Assembly (NCBI GenBank): GCA_019192545.1
Contig: JAHCMI010000018.1
Coordinates: 61,861-125,860 of the forward strand
Source of the DNA: Rivularia sp. MS3
GTDB taxonomy: Bacteria; Cyanobacteriota; Cyanobacteriia; Cyanobacteriales; Nostocaceae
Direction: 5' to 3'
Length of the DNA: 64,000 nucleotides
A program made the translations under genes and the position numbers. Positions 28,561-37,759 of this stretch are shown here, one piece after another (the first letter of the stretch is position 1; every line of letters starts with the position of its first letter). A model generated the notes under the pieces. That model searched no databases, had not been told where the DNA came from, and saw nothing but the letters and a program-made list of their open reading frames with translations.

Positions 28561-28617
28561 TAATTAATTATTCTCCACACGTTACTACTTAATATTCTGC
28601 AACAATAACGCGAATAG

Positions 28618-28746
28618 CGAACAGTTAACAGTGAGCAGTTAACAGTGAACAGCGAACAGTTAGGAGTTGGGAGTTATTAATTTTCTTTCCCCTCTGCCTC
28701 TCCCCCTCTCTCCCTCTCTCCCTCCCTCACTCTTTCCCCCTCTCTT
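28618..28746. repeat. STRR and polypyrimidine tract between gcvH and gcvP
   Basis: CAGTTAACAGTGAGCAGTTA-type heptamers (28620-28665) are followed by CCTCTCTCC-rich sequence (28688-28745). The same polypyrimidine tract appears inside gcvP at 27140-27195. Confidence 0.75.
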
Positions 28747-29136
28747 TTAATCCCCTTCCACCTTGGCGCTATATTCTTTCGCGCTCATTGCGTCATCAAT
28801 ATCGTCTGGATTCTCAACTTTTACTTTTATCAACCATCCATCACCGTAGGGATCGTCGGCTAAATTTTCGGGAGAATCAACCATTGCATCATTACATTCG
28901 GTGACGGTACCAGTTACGGGAGCATTTAAGTCTTCTACAGCTTTTACCGATTCAACCGTGCCAAAACTTTCTCCTTTAGTTATAGTGTCACCAACTGCGG
29001 GCAATTCTAAAAATACGATATCTCCCAACTGATCGATAGCAAAAGCACTAATACCAATTGTGGCGCTATCACCTTCAATACGCACGTATTCGTGACTATC
29101 TAAGTACTTTAATTCTTCTGGATATTCAAAAGCCAT
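28747..29136 (-). CDS. gcvH: Glycine cleavage system H protein
   Basis: 129 aa, normal length. The lipoylation site is in [18 protein letters not shown], with Lys65 as the modified residue, and the fold-defining [15 protein letters not shown] at the N-terminus is intact. The lipoyl arm carries the methylamine group from GcvP to GcvT and returns electrons through the L protein, which is not in this window. The ATG at 29136 is preceded by GAGAGGAGAA, a good ribosome-binding site. It is between gcvT (144 bp upstream) and gcvP (186 bp downstream), both gaps filled by short repeats. Confidence 0.96.
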   Translation of the reverse strand: MAFEYPEELKYLDSHEYVRIEGDSATIGISAFAIDQLGDIVFLELPAVGDTITKGESFGTVESVKAVEDLNAPVTGTVTECNDAMVDSPENLADDPYGDGWLIKVKVENPDDIDDAMSAKEYSAKVEGD

Positions 29137-29280
29137 ATTCTTCTCCTCTCAATTATCAATTATTAATTATCAGTAATTAAGGTTAAAGGTTAAAGGTGTA
29201 ATAAATCATGATATTCAACTCGTCAAGTTTTCTTGTGCCCTATACCCGATGCCCAATTACCCATTACCAATTACCAATTA

Positions 29281-30417
29281 TCATTTAGAAACGCGACTTT
29301 TTGAGCGATAAAACGGACGCTTTACCACAGTTGCGGGGTAGGTTTTACTACGAATTGAAACGAATAATTGATTATCAACTTTTGCTAGCTCTGCGGGTAC
29401 GTATGCTAAAGCGATAGGTACCCCCAGTGTGGGCGATAATGTACCGCTAGTAATTTCTCCTACTTTTTTTCCTGCGGATAATACTGGATAACCGTGACGG
29501 GCAATATTGCGTCCTTGCATTTGCAAACGTACTAATTTACGTTGAACCCCGTTTGCTTTTTGCTGTTCTAATACTTCACGTCCGATGAAATCGCCTTTGG
29601 TATCTAAATGAACTAACCAACCCAAACCAGCTTCTAAAGGGGTAGTGGTATCATCAATATCTTGTCCGTAAAGCGCCATCGCGGCTTCTAATCTTAAGGT
29701 GTCTCTGGCACCTAATCCACAAGGAAGTACACCAGCTTCAATTAGTTTCTGCCAAAGCTCTATTCCTACAGTTGGTTCCACCATGACTTCAAAACCGTCT
29801 TCTCCGGTGTAACCAGTACGAGCCAGAAAGGCAGATTTACCAAGTACTGTTGCCTCTAAATGACCGTATGCTTTAACAGGTGTTAAATCTTCTTCCACAA
29901 ATTTTTGCAGAATTTCAGTGGCAAGTGGACCTTGAACAGCTAATAAAACCTTTTGTGTAGATAAATCTTGAAATTCTATCTCTTGAGTATCGATGTGTTC
30001 GAGCAACCATGCTTTATCTTTAGCCGTAGTCGCTGCATTCACGATGATAATTCCTTTTTGCAAACCAGTCTTATCTTCGCCTTGATAATAAAAAATTATG
30101 TCATCAATAATCCCACCTTCAGAGTTTAATAAAACACTGTATTGAGCTTGATTTGGTTGCAGACGGCTTAAATCCGAAGGAACCAGACGCTGAAGTTGAG
30201 AAACTAAATTTTTACCTTGTAAAGTAAACTTACCCATATGGGAAATATCGAACATTCCAGCAGTGCTTCTGACAGCTTCATGTTCCTTACTAATACCAGA
30301 AAACTGTACCGGCATTTCCCAACCGCCAAAACTGGTTAGCCGCGCTTTTAATTCTTTTACAACCGTAAATAAAGGCGTTCGCGCCAAATTTAAAGCTATT
30401 TCTTCTTTATTAGCCAC
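29281..30417 (-). CDS. gcvT: Glycine cleavage system T protein (aminomethyltransferase)
   Basis: About 378 aa. Conserved features include GGWEMPVQFSGISKEHEAVR, MFDISHMGKF, RTGYTGEDGFE and LGARDTLRLEAAM. The enzyme moves the methylene group from the H-protein arm to tetrahydrofolate and frees ammonia. No ATG fits the N-terminus; the choice is a GTG at 30417 (VANKEEIALNLARTPL) or a TTG at 30423, with AGGAAAA a little upstream; I chose GTG because related proteins begin with MAN-like sequence. It is first in the operon, so the promoter should be in the 260 bp shared with the divergent pentapeptide gene. I looked for a glycine riboswitch there and saw no match. Confidence 0.93.
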   Translation of the reverse strand: MANKEEIALNLARTPLFTVVKELKARLTSFGGWEMPVQFSGISKEHEAVRSTAGMFDISHMGKFTLQGKNLVSQLQRLVPSDLSRLQPNQAQYSVLLNSEGGIIDDIIFYYQGEDKTGLQKGIIIVNAATTAKDKAWLLEHIDTQEIEFQDLSTQKVLLAVQGPLATEILQKFVEEDLTPVKAYGHLEATVLGKSAFLARTGYTGEDGFEVMVEPTVGIELWQKLIEAGVLPCGLGARDTLRLEAAMALYGQDIDDTTTPLEAGLGWLVHLDTKGDFIGREVLEQQKANGVQRKLVRLQMQGRNIARHGYPVLSAGKKVGEITSGTLSPTLGVPIALAYVPAELAKVDNQLFVSIRSKTYPATVVKRPFYRSKSRVSK

Positions 30418-30680
30418 AAACAAATAAAGTTTTTCCTACTCAACAACATATTTAAATATCCTACGATGATTGTGCTGTTGTTAGTGGTTAGTTCTTAAGA
30501 GTAGTGAGTAGTAAGTAGCGAGTTCGACTTTGGAATACATTTTTGGAGGCTTTACCTCTAAGGTTATAGTAGGCAGAGCTTAAACACTATCGGTTCCTAC
30601 TCTGTGACTGTCAACCAGCGATCGCCAAGTATGCTTAAATGTGGATGTATTGAGTTTTATTAAGTAGAAATTAGAGATAG

Positions 30681-31178
30681 ATGATGAAATTTTGGCAAGT
30701 ATTAACTGGCTTTGTTTTAGCTGTCGTGGTGTTGTTGTACCCTTTGTCGGCAGAAGCTGCAAGTTCTTCTAGTATTTCACGTGCAGCAGGGAATGAGCTA
30801 TCTGGTAAAGACTTATCCGGTCAAAGTTTGGTCGGAGAAGAGTACGCTACTTTGAGTTTAGAAGATACTAATTTTAGCAATGCGGATATGCGCGGTGCTG
30901 TTTTTAACGGTTCATTATTAGAAAACTCGAATTTACACGGTGTTGATTTCACGGATGGCATAGCTTATTTATCAAACTTTAGCAATTCCGATTTAAGCGA
31001 TGCAATTTTTACTAATGCAATGATGTTACGCACCGTTTTTCGTAATGTTGATGTGACTGGTGCCGATTTTAGCGGTGCAATTTTAGATCGTGTTGAAGTA
31101 AAAAAACTTTGCGAAAATGCAAGTGGAATTAATTCCAAAACCGGAATATCGACTCGCTCTTCTCTCGAATGTGATTAA
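30681..31178 (+). CDS. Pentapeptide-repeat protein with signal peptide (lumen/periplasm)
   Basis: 165 aa. The N-terminus (MMKFWQVLTGFVLAVVVLLY, cut near SAEAA) is an export signal. The mature part has about 60 residues of pentapeptide repeats of the A(D/N)LXX type (DTNFSNADMRGAVFNGSLLE, FSNSDLSDAIFTNA), which fold as a four-sided beta-helix. Conserved in cyanobacteria as a thylakoid lumen protein of unknown role, ending with a two-cysteine tail (KKLCENASG...SSLEC), a likely disulfide. The second Met (30684) is an equal start choice. A strong hairpin terminator lies at 31251. Confidence 0.88.
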   Translation: MMKFWQVLTGFVLAVVVLLYPLSAEAASSSSISRAAGNELSGKDLSGQSLVGEEYATLSLEDTNFSNADMRGAVFNGSLLENSNLHGVDFTDGIAYLSNFSNSDLSDAIFTNAMMLRTVFRNVDVTGADFSGAILDRVEVKKLCENASGINSKTGISTRSSLECD

Positions 31179-31250
31179 TTAATGGGGAATTGGGAATGGG
31201 GAATGGGGCATGGGGCATGGATAAGGAGTTATCTGTTTTGAATTTGTAGT

Positions 31251-31272
31251 GGGAGCGTCTCGCTCCCTTTTT
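31251..31272 (+). terminator. Rho-independent terminator of the pentapeptide gene
   Basis: GGGAGCG-TCT-CGCTCCC followed by TTTTT. The identical hairpin, without the T-run, recurs at 57408-57424 after the PBP1A gene, so it is also a dispersed repeat. Confidence 0.8.
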
Positions 31273-31284
31273 ACTTTTCAATCG

Positions 31285-31360
31285 TTTGTAATTACCAATC
31301 CCCTATTACCAACTACCAATTACCCATTACCACTACCCAATGCCCCATTCCCCAATTACT
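31285..31360. repeat. STRR: ATTACCA and CCCAATG units
   Basis: Tandem TTACCAA and CCCCATT-type units fill the convergent gap between the pentapeptide gene and mrdA. A matching GGGCATGG run is at 31185-31222, so the gap can form a long fold-back. Confidence 0.65.
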
Positions 31361-33185
31361 GAGCTTTTTTCTCTTCAGCTTTTTTATACTTACCAGGATA
31401 TTTACGGCTGAAGTAATCTTCCATAACTTCTTTTACCATTGGTGCGGCAACTGCACCTCCACCTCCTCCGGAGTGTTCTGCGAATGCTAATATAACCACT
31501 TCAGGTTTGTTTACGGGTGCATATCCACCAAACCAAGCATGGTTTGCTTTGACACGACTAGGTAACCATGCTTCTGCTGTTCCGGTTTTTCCTGCAACTG
31601 GGGGAAGTGTTGGCGAGTTCATTAACTTAGCCGTACCATCTGTAATTACTTCTCGCAATCCTCTTTGGATCATTTTTGTGGTTGAAGGTTTCATGCCGAT
31701 GTTTTCTCGCCATTTCTTTTTCTCTTCATTGTCTTTAAGAACGTGAGGTTTGACTAGATAACCACCGTTTGCTGGGATGGCGAACATTCTTGCTACTTGT
31801 AAAGGTGTAGCTAGTAAAGCTCCTTGCCCGATGGACATATTCACTGAATCTCCTACAGTCCAATCCCGTTTCCATAATTTTCGTTGATAAGCATTATCGG
31901 GTACAAAACCTCTTGATTCGCTGAAGGAAAATTCTGAACCTGTTTGCGAACCGAATCCAAATTTTTTAGTCCATTTAATTAATTGCTCGCCGCCGACTCT
32001 TGCACCTACTTGGTAAAAGAATGTGTCGCTACTCCAAGCTAAAGCTCCTGCAAAATTTAGGGGTCCAAATCCAGCATGGTTCCATTCGTTAAAACGGTGT
32101 CCGCCAAAAATTCTATAACCGTAGGTTTGCAGTACTGTATTTGGAGAAAACTTGCCCGATTCTAAACCTGCCGCTATAGTCACGACTTTAAAAGTACTTG
32201 CAGGAGGATAAGCTCTAAAGGCACGATTGAGCATGGGATGCTTTTTTCCTAAGAGTATCGCTTCTAACTCTTTGGGTTTAGGATTTTGCTTAGAAAATAC
32301 ATTGGGGTCAAACGCAGGGTAAGACACCATTGCTAATATTCCGCCGTTGTTGGGGTCTAATGCAACAATTGTTCCGGTTTTTCCTTGCAAAGCTTTGTAG
32401 GCAGCTTTTTGTAAATCCAAATCTATGGTTAAATTGATATCTTGACCGGGTTTTGCCTGCTTTACACCCAATACTTTGATGGGACGACCTTTACCGTCAA
32501 CTTCTACTTGTTGACCGCCCCATTCTCCTCGTAAAGTTGTTTCAAATGCTCTTTCTACACCCATTTGTCCGATTACGTCTCCGAGACGATAGCCGTCTTT
32601 CTTCTTTTTGGCTAATTGTTCTGCGGTGAGTTCGCGGGTGTAACCCAGTACGTGAGCTAGTTGTGCCCCGTGAGGATAGTAACGAACGGCTTCTCGGTTA
32701 ATTTCTACGCCTGGTAGTTCGCTTTCGTATTCTTGTAAAGCTGTAATTTGCTTAATATTGATATCGCGAGCAATTCTTACTAATGAAGAAGAATTTGGTC
32801 CTGCTTCTTCTAATTGTTTTTTAATTTCTTGTTGGGGAATGCCGAGAATTTCAGATAAACGGGAGCCAACTGTTTCCCATGATTCTTTTTCGTGCGCCAT
32901 AGGCCACAAATACACGGAATGAGGATAGCGAGTTGTGGCTAAAAGTTTACCGTTTCTATCAAAAACATTACCTCGTTCTGGCTGACGCAAAATCAAACGA
33001 ACGCGGTTCTCTTCGGCTCGCTTACTAAAGCTTTCTCCTTTAACTACTTGTAAATACGCTAATCTACTTAAAATTCCCGTAGTTATAAACAAAGTAAATA
33101 ATATTAAAAATATAGATTGAGGACCTTTCCCTACGGTACGGGCATCTTTTTTATTGCCGATTGATGGTAATTGTAATAAGCTCAT
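31356..33185 (-). CDS. mrdA: Penicillin-binding protein 2 (class B transpeptidase)
   Basis: 609 aa. The N-terminal membrane anchor is at about 25-45. A PBP dimerisation domain follows (RGNVFDRNGKLLATTRYPHS), then the transpeptidase with SxxK as STFK (Ser near 330), SSD (in AWSSDTFFYQ) and KTGT (near 533). PBP2 cross-links peptidoglycan in side-wall growth with RodA and MreB, none of which is in this window. The C-terminal tail is lysine-rich (KKAEEKKAQ). The gene stands alone on the minus strand with 470 bp upstream before the divergent potA. Confidence 0.93.
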   Translation of the reverse strand: MSLLQLPSIGNKKDARTVGKGPQSIFLILFTLFITTGILSRLAYLQVVKGESFSKRAEENRVRLILRQPERGNVFDRNGKLLATTRYPHSVYLWPMAHEKESWETVGSRLSEILGIPQQEIKKQLEEAGPNSSSLVRIARDINIKQITALQEYESELPGVEINREAVRYYPHGAQLAHVLGYTRELTAEQLAKKKKDGYRLGDVIGQMGVERAFETTLRGEWGGQQVEVDGKGRPIKVLGVKQAKPGQDINLTIDLDLQKAAYKALQGKTGTIVALDPNNGGILAMVSYPAFDPNVFSKQNPKPKELEAILLGKKHPMLNRAFRAYPPASTFKVVTIAAGLESGKFSPNTVLQTYGYRIFGGHRFNEWNHAGFGPLNFAGALAWSSDTFFYQVGARVGGEQLIKWTKKFGFGSQTGSEFSFSESRGFVPDNAYQRKLWKRDWTVGDSVNMSIGQGALLATPLQVARMFAIPANGGYLVKPHVLKDNEEKKKWRENIGMKPSTTKMIQRGLREVITDGTAKLMNSPTLPPVAGKTGTAEAWLPSRVKANHAWFGGYAPVNKPEVVILAFAEHSGGGGGAVAAPMVKEVMEDYFSRKYPGKYKKAEEKKAQ

Positions 33186-33655
33186 AAAACTAAAAATATA
33201 GAGAAAATAGCAGTATCTATATACGATTGTGTCTCCGTAAAAACCGGGGGAGAACTATTTAATAGTTTGAAAATATTTGAAAGATTTTATTATGTTTTAG
33301 TGTATTTTTAGCTACTTTGTGCTAAACAGTAAAAGACCATATCTATTTTAGATTTTAGATTTAAAATTTGAGTTTTTGTTTCTGTTATAAAAAATTCGGA
33401 TAACCGTCATTCCCTTTTACAGAAGTTTTCAAATTCTCCTATTTGCGGTTGAATCTACCATTAATCCAAAATATGAAATTAATGAGTCACCTGCAGAGCA
33501 GCCAATTAACGACTGTAGTTCATCAATAACACCCTTGCGAAAACGCGAATTGTTTTTGATGTATACAATAAACCATCATTGCCTATAATGGTTAGCTTAA
33601 TAGACTACATATATTGGCGCAAATACGTACCTACCACCCCAATTTAATCAGAATT
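33186..33655. other. Divergent promoter region of mrdA and potA
   Basis: 470 bp without a gene. A TATAAT at 33584-33589 could be the -10 box of potA; no good -35 box is at the right distance. Nothing else stands out. Confidence 0.45.
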
Positions 33656-34783
33656 ATGTCTCAAACGATAACCCAGCAGCAAGAGGATATGACGACTTTT
33701 GAGTCGCTTGATGTTGAACTATCTGGAGTAATTAAGTTCTTCAACAAGGAACCAGTATTGCACGGCATAGATTTAGATGTGAGACAAGGAGAATTTTTCA
33801 GTATTCTCGGCCCTTCCGGTTGTGGAAAGACAACTGTGTTGCGTTTAATTGCTGGCTTTGAGAAAGCGAATGCGGGATCGGTCTTTATTCAAGGTCGTCC
33901 AATGGCTAAAATTCCTCCTCATCGCAGACCGGTCAATACTGTTTTTCAAAGTTACGCTTTGTTTGACCATCTCAACGTATGGGATAACATTGCCTTTGGT
34001 TTAAGACTGAAAAGATTACGCAAAGCTGAAATTAACAATCGAGTTAAAGAAGCTTTAGAACTCGTGAAAATGGAAAACTTGCGATCGCGATTTCCTTCGG
34101 GGCTTTCTGGGGGTCAGCAGCAACGTGTAGCTTTAGCTCGGGCTTTAGTTAATCGTCCGGCAGTTATATTATTAGACGAACCATTAGGCGCGTTAGATTT
34201 AAAGCTACGTAAGGAGATGCAGGTTGAGTTATTAAATTTACACCAAAATTTAGGCTTAACTTTTATCATGGTAACTCACGATCAAGAGGAAGCGCTGTCA
34301 TTATCCCAACGTATTGCGGTAATGAATCAAGGTAACATCGAGCAGATTGGCACTCCTAATGATATCTACGAGAAACCATCGTCGCCCTTTGTAGCTAATT
34401 TTATTGGCGATACCAATTTACTGTCAGGGAAAATTGCCGATGTTGATGCAGCTAATATTCGGGTGATTACCGAAGCCGGAATAGAAGTTATTGTTAAACG
34501 CGATTCACATACACCTACTGGGGTATCCCAAAATGTAGTATTAAGCGTGCGTCCAGAAAAAATACAGCTTTCGCTATACAAGCCCAGCGTACAGAACAAC
34601 TGTTTTGAAGGACGCTTAGTAAATATTATGTATTTAGGAACTCACGTTAATTATTTAATTGAGTTGACCCCTCTTTTACGCATTATCGTTATGCAACCTA
34701 GTACGGTAGGTTTATTACCAGATCCGGAAACACCGATTTATGCTTGGTGGGCAGAAGATGATTGTTTGGCTTTAAAACAGTGA
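33656..34783 (+). CDS. potA: Polyamine ABC transporter ATP-binding protein
   Basis: 375 aa from the ATG at 33656; a TTG 42 bp earlier and an ATG at 33689 are alternatives. ABC motifs are complete: Walker A GPSGCGKT (52-59), signature [10 protein letters not shown] (150-159), Walker B VILLDEP (170-176) and H-loop THDQEE. The C-terminal TOBE region ends with [12 protein letters not shown]. The run [23 protein letters not shown] is characteristic of the PotA/spermidine-putrescine subfamily. It drives uptake of polyamines with the binding protein and permease encoded next. The order potA-potD-potB on one strand indicates an operon, although the 247-bp gap to potD is filled with STRRs. Confidence 0.9.
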   Translation: MSQTITQQQEDMTTFESLDVELSGVIKFFNKEPVLHGIDLDVRQGEFFSILGPSGCGKTTVLRLIAGFEKANAGSVFIQGRPMAKIPPHRRPVNTVFQSYALFDHLNVWDNIAFGLRLKRLRKAEINNRVKEALELVKMENLRSRFPSGLSGGQQQRVALARALVNRPAVILLDEPLGALDLKLRKEMQVELLNLHQNLGLTFIMVTHDQEEALSLSQRIAVMNQGNIEQIGTPNDIYEKPSSPFVANFIGDTNLLSGKIADVDAANIRVITEAGIEVIVKRDSHTPTGVSQNVVLSVRPEKIQLSLYKPSVQNNCFEGRLVNIMYLGTHVNYLIELTPLLRIIVMQPSTVGLLPDPETPIYAWWAEDDCLALKQ

Positions 34784-34960
34784 GCAGTTAACAATAGAAG
34801 AAATAAAAAAATATTCGATTAAAAAAATATTTTTGATATATAGGAATCCAAATGATTTTTGTTAGCGCAGCCTGTCCGGAGGACATAAAACAATTAGTAC
34901 ATTTTCTGTTTCCTTAAACCATTAAATAACGTGAGTTCGGGTTAAGAGGTTCAGCATTCA

Positions 34961-35029
34961 TAAGTAATGAGTAATAAGTAGTGAGTAATTACAATCTAAA
35001 ATCTAAAATCTAAAATCTAAAATCAAATT
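34961..35029. repeat. STRR: GAGTAAT and AATCTAA units
   Basis: AAGTAATGAGTAATAAGTAG is followed by five tandem ATCTAAA units (34995-35023), directly before the potD start. Confidence 0.7.
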
Positions 35030-35030
35030 A

Positions 35031-36116
35031 ATGATTAGAAGAAGAAAATTTTGTACGGGGCTAGCCGCACTTTCTGGACTAATCGCAACAAGTTGTGGTT
35101 GGAGATTAGGAGACGTAAGAGCATCTTCTGTAGTAAATAGTGCGTTAGATGAATTGCATCTTTATACATGGACTCAATACACCGATAGCAAATTATTAAA
35201 AACCTTTAGCGCTCAAACTGGTATCAAAGTGCTTGCAGATGTATACGATGCTAATGAAGTAATGCTAGCAAAGTTGCAGGCTAGTGGTGGCGGTACATAT
35301 AGCTTAATTTATCCATCGGACTATATGGTCAAAAAGATGGTTAATAAAGAATTATTAAAAAAAATAGACCATCAAAAATTATTCGGATTAGACAATTTAT
35401 TTCCAAGATTTCAAAACCCCGAATACGACCAAGATAATACTTACAGCGTGCCTATGAGTTGGGGTACCACTGGCTTTATTTATAATTCTGAAAAACTTGA
35501 AACACCGCCTCAAAATTGGGATTATCTCTGGCAAAACCAGAAACAACTTTCTAAACGAATTACTTTGCTTAATGATGCTAGAGAAGTAATTGGCGGCGTT
35601 TTAAAAATGTTGGGCTATTCTTATAATTCGCAGTCGGAACAGCAGATTAAAGAAGCCTACGAAAAATTGCAAGCTTTAAAATATGATATTGCAGCTTTTA
35701 GTACTGATGCATGGCGCAATCAAATATTGTCAGGAGATTTAGTTTTAGCAATGTGTTATTCATCAGATGCTTTTGGGATAACCAGAGATAACCCTAAATT
35801 GAAATATATAACACCAAAAAGCGGTTCTTCGTTATGGACTGATACGATTGCTATTCCTATAACTACTAGTAATATAGATGGTGCTTATGAATGGATTAAC
35901 TTTATGCTGAAACCAGAAGTTGCAGCCCGCATGAGTCAACGTTTGGGTATTGCGACTCCGAATCAAGCAGGTTTTGAATTATTACCCGAAAAAATTCAAA
36001 ACAATCCAACTTTATTTCCACCCGAAAGTATTTTAGAAAACTGCGAACGTCTTAGCCCTGTCGGAGAATCTGAAGAACTTTACGAGCGCTATTGGACTCA
36101 ATTAACAAGTGGTTGA
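35031..36116 (+). CDS. potD: Spermidine/putrescine-binding protein, exported
   Basis: 361 aa. The N-terminus (MIRRRKFCTGLAALSGLIAT, followed by SCG) has a twin-arginine-like start and a Cys at a possible lipobox, so it may be a Tat-exported lipoprotein; a plain Sec signal is possible. The rest is a bacterial extracellular solute-binding domain with the start DELHLYTWTQYTDSKLLKTF and YSVPMSWGTTGFIYN, both typical of PotD/PotF. It captures polyamines in the periplasm for PotA/PotB. No good ribosome-binding site is visible; the STRR runs to the ATG. Confidence 0.9.
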   Translation: MIRRRKFCTGLAALSGLIATSCGWRLGDVRASSVVNSALDELHLYTWTQYTDSKLLKTFSAQTGIKVLADVYDANEVMLAKLQASGGGTYSLIYPSDYMVKKMVNKELLKKIDHQKLFGLDNLFPRFQNPEYDQDNTYSVPMSWGTTGFIYNSEKLETPPQNWDYLWQNQKQLSKRITLLNDAREVIGGVLKMLGYSYNSQSEQQIKEAYEKLQALKYDIAAFSTDAWRNQILSGDLVLAMCYSSDAFGITRDNPKLKYITPKSGSSLWTDTIAIPITTSNIDGAYEWINFMLKPEVAARMSQRLGIATPNQAGFELLPEKIQNNPTLFPPESILENCERLSPVGESEELYERYWTQLTSG

Positions 36117-36231
36117 TGTGAGTTAGTGTTGGCTGAAAGGATTTGTGTACCAGCACTCAAATCCTTATATTTTCCTTGTAGATTTTAATAACTCCTAACT
36201 CCTAACTCCCAACTCTTAACTCTTAAACTCC

Positions 36232-37137
36232 ATGACTACCGAAATCCAAACTTCCCAACCAAATAATTACCCGAAAATAAAATCGAGAAGAACCGGACAA
36301 AACTGGTTTCAAGCTTTAGTCTTATTAGCTCCTGCTGCTATTTGGCTACTGCTTTTATTAGTATTACCAACTCTCATAATTATTCAATTAAGCTTTGTAC
36401 CCGGAATTAGACCTGGAGATATTGTAAACCCCAGCGGCTTTGATAATTATTTACGTATATTTGACCCTCTTTATTTACAGGTAATTAAACGCTCTTTACT
36501 TTTAGCTTTAGCTACTACAGCAATTTGTTTATTGTTAGGCTTCCCGGTGGCATTTTGGATTGCGCGCATGGTTCCGAAACAGTGGCGAAATTTATTACTT
36601 CTAGCCTTCATTTTGCCTTTATGGACTTCCTCGCTACTTCGTTCTTATGCTTGGATTACAATTTTGCGTCCTACAGGTTTACTTAATACTGTATTAGCCT
36701 ATTTTAATTTACCAACTTTAAATTTACTCAATAGTACTGAAGCTGTACTAATTGGTATGAGCTACAGTTTACTACCTTATATGGTCTTAATTTTATACGC
36801 TTCTTTAGAGAAATTAGACAAGCGTTTGCTCGAAGCTGCATCTGATTTAGGAGCAAATTCAATTCAGGTATTTATGAAAGTAACCGTACCTCAGATTCTC
36901 CCCGGTATTGCGGCTGCTTCGATGTTGGTATTCATCACTGGCTTGGGAGATTATGTTAACCCAGAATTATTAGGTGGTGCTTCTAGCATGACAGCCGCAA
37001 GGTTAATCTACAATCAGTTTCTCGGTGCTGCTCAAGATTGGGGATTTGGTTCTGCTTTAAGTACGGTTTTGATTTTGCTGGTAAGTTTAGCGATCGCCTT
37101 TTTAATTAAATTTGGTGAAGCTAAACCTCAAAGGTAA
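36232..37137 (+). CDS. potB: Polyamine ABC transporter permease
   Basis: 301 aa with six membrane segments (first at about 28-52). The EAA loop is present (LEAASDLGANSIQVFMKVTVPQILPGI written in parts: EAASDLGAN and TVPQILPGI). It closely fits PotB/PotH. The usual second permease PotC is not found after it: 622 bp of non-coding DNA precede susA. The complex could use a PotC encoded elsewhere or a homodimer of this permease. Confidence 0.9.
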   Translation: MTTEIQTSQPNNYPKIKSRRTGQNWFQALVLLAPAAIWLLLLLVLPTLIIIQLSFVPGIRPGDIVNPSGFDNYLRIFDPLYLQVIKRSLLLALATTAICLLLGFPVAFWIARMVPKQWRNLLLLAFILPLWTSSLLRSYAWITILRPTGLLNTVLAYFNLPTLNLLNSTEAVLIGMSYSLLPYMVLILYASLEKLDKRLLEAASDLGANSIQVFMKVTVPQILPGIAAASMLVFITGLGDYVNPELLGGASSMTAARLIYNQFLGAAQDWGFGSALSTVLILLVSLAIAFLIKFGEAKPQR

Positions 37138-37759
37138 GTATAGCGCTACTAGTGGTCTGTCTCATGAGAATTGACGAGTTAGGGCATTCCTCAGCGTAAG
37201 AATGTACCTCACAAAAATTAAATTTGCCATTTTTTTAAGTGAGTATAAATACTTGTTTTATCACTATATCAAAAAACAATTCTTAAAAGATTATGGAATA
37301 TTTCACTTGTTTTATTGTTTTTATTAAAATAATTTTTAATATAGAAGACCCGAATATGTATTCTAGAAGCTTGATATATATACAAATTTATGTGGGTCAC
37401 TATCAACTGAAATTTTAAAGCTAAAAAAGAGTTGTAAATAAAGCAAGGCATAACTATAATTTTGTATTTAGAGCAATAAAATTATTTAATAGGATATTGT
37501 CCTATTAATGCTTGTTATTGCATAACTAGAGGAGATATGGCAGCATAATCAAATAAGTGCTTCAGGAAAAGATTTCCACCGAATATTAACGATTGATTGA
37601 CGATTGTAGACGCTGCATAAAGTTAAAAATTGTACGTCTTTAGTTAGAGTACAAAAATCAAATAATAAGCTATTTCTGAAGAAGTAAAAGGTGATGAAGT
37701 TAAATTCAAACCTTTAAGACTAGTAGTTTTAGCGTACAAAAAATATTATCTGTATTACC
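37138..37759. other. Intergenic region upstream of susA, no gene seen
   Basis: 622 bp of AT-rich DNA. It holds a perfect palindrome at 37486-37508 and a TGTAC...GTACA inverted repeat near 37629-37653. The stretch GTGGTCTGTCTCATGAGAAT at 37152 resembles ends of insertion sequences, but no matching partner was found. Confidence 0.5.
37486..37508. promoter_or_regulatory. Perfect palindrome upstream of susA, candidate operator
   Basis: TTAATAGGA and TCCTATTAA are perfect 9-bp arms around TATTG. It lies about 250 bp before the susA start and has no T-run, so it is more like a protein-binding site than a terminator. The binding protein is unknown. Confidence 0.45.

Noticed and set aside
30424..30680. 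Glycine riboswitch ahead of gcvT
   Set aside because: I compared the leader with the known glycine aptamer pattern and saw no tandem match, only a GTAGG/CCTAC pairing and a small GAGG/CCTC hairpin.
37152..37190. Insertion-sequence end
   Set aside because: The sequence resembles an IS terminus, but no second end, target duplication or transposase was found within reach.
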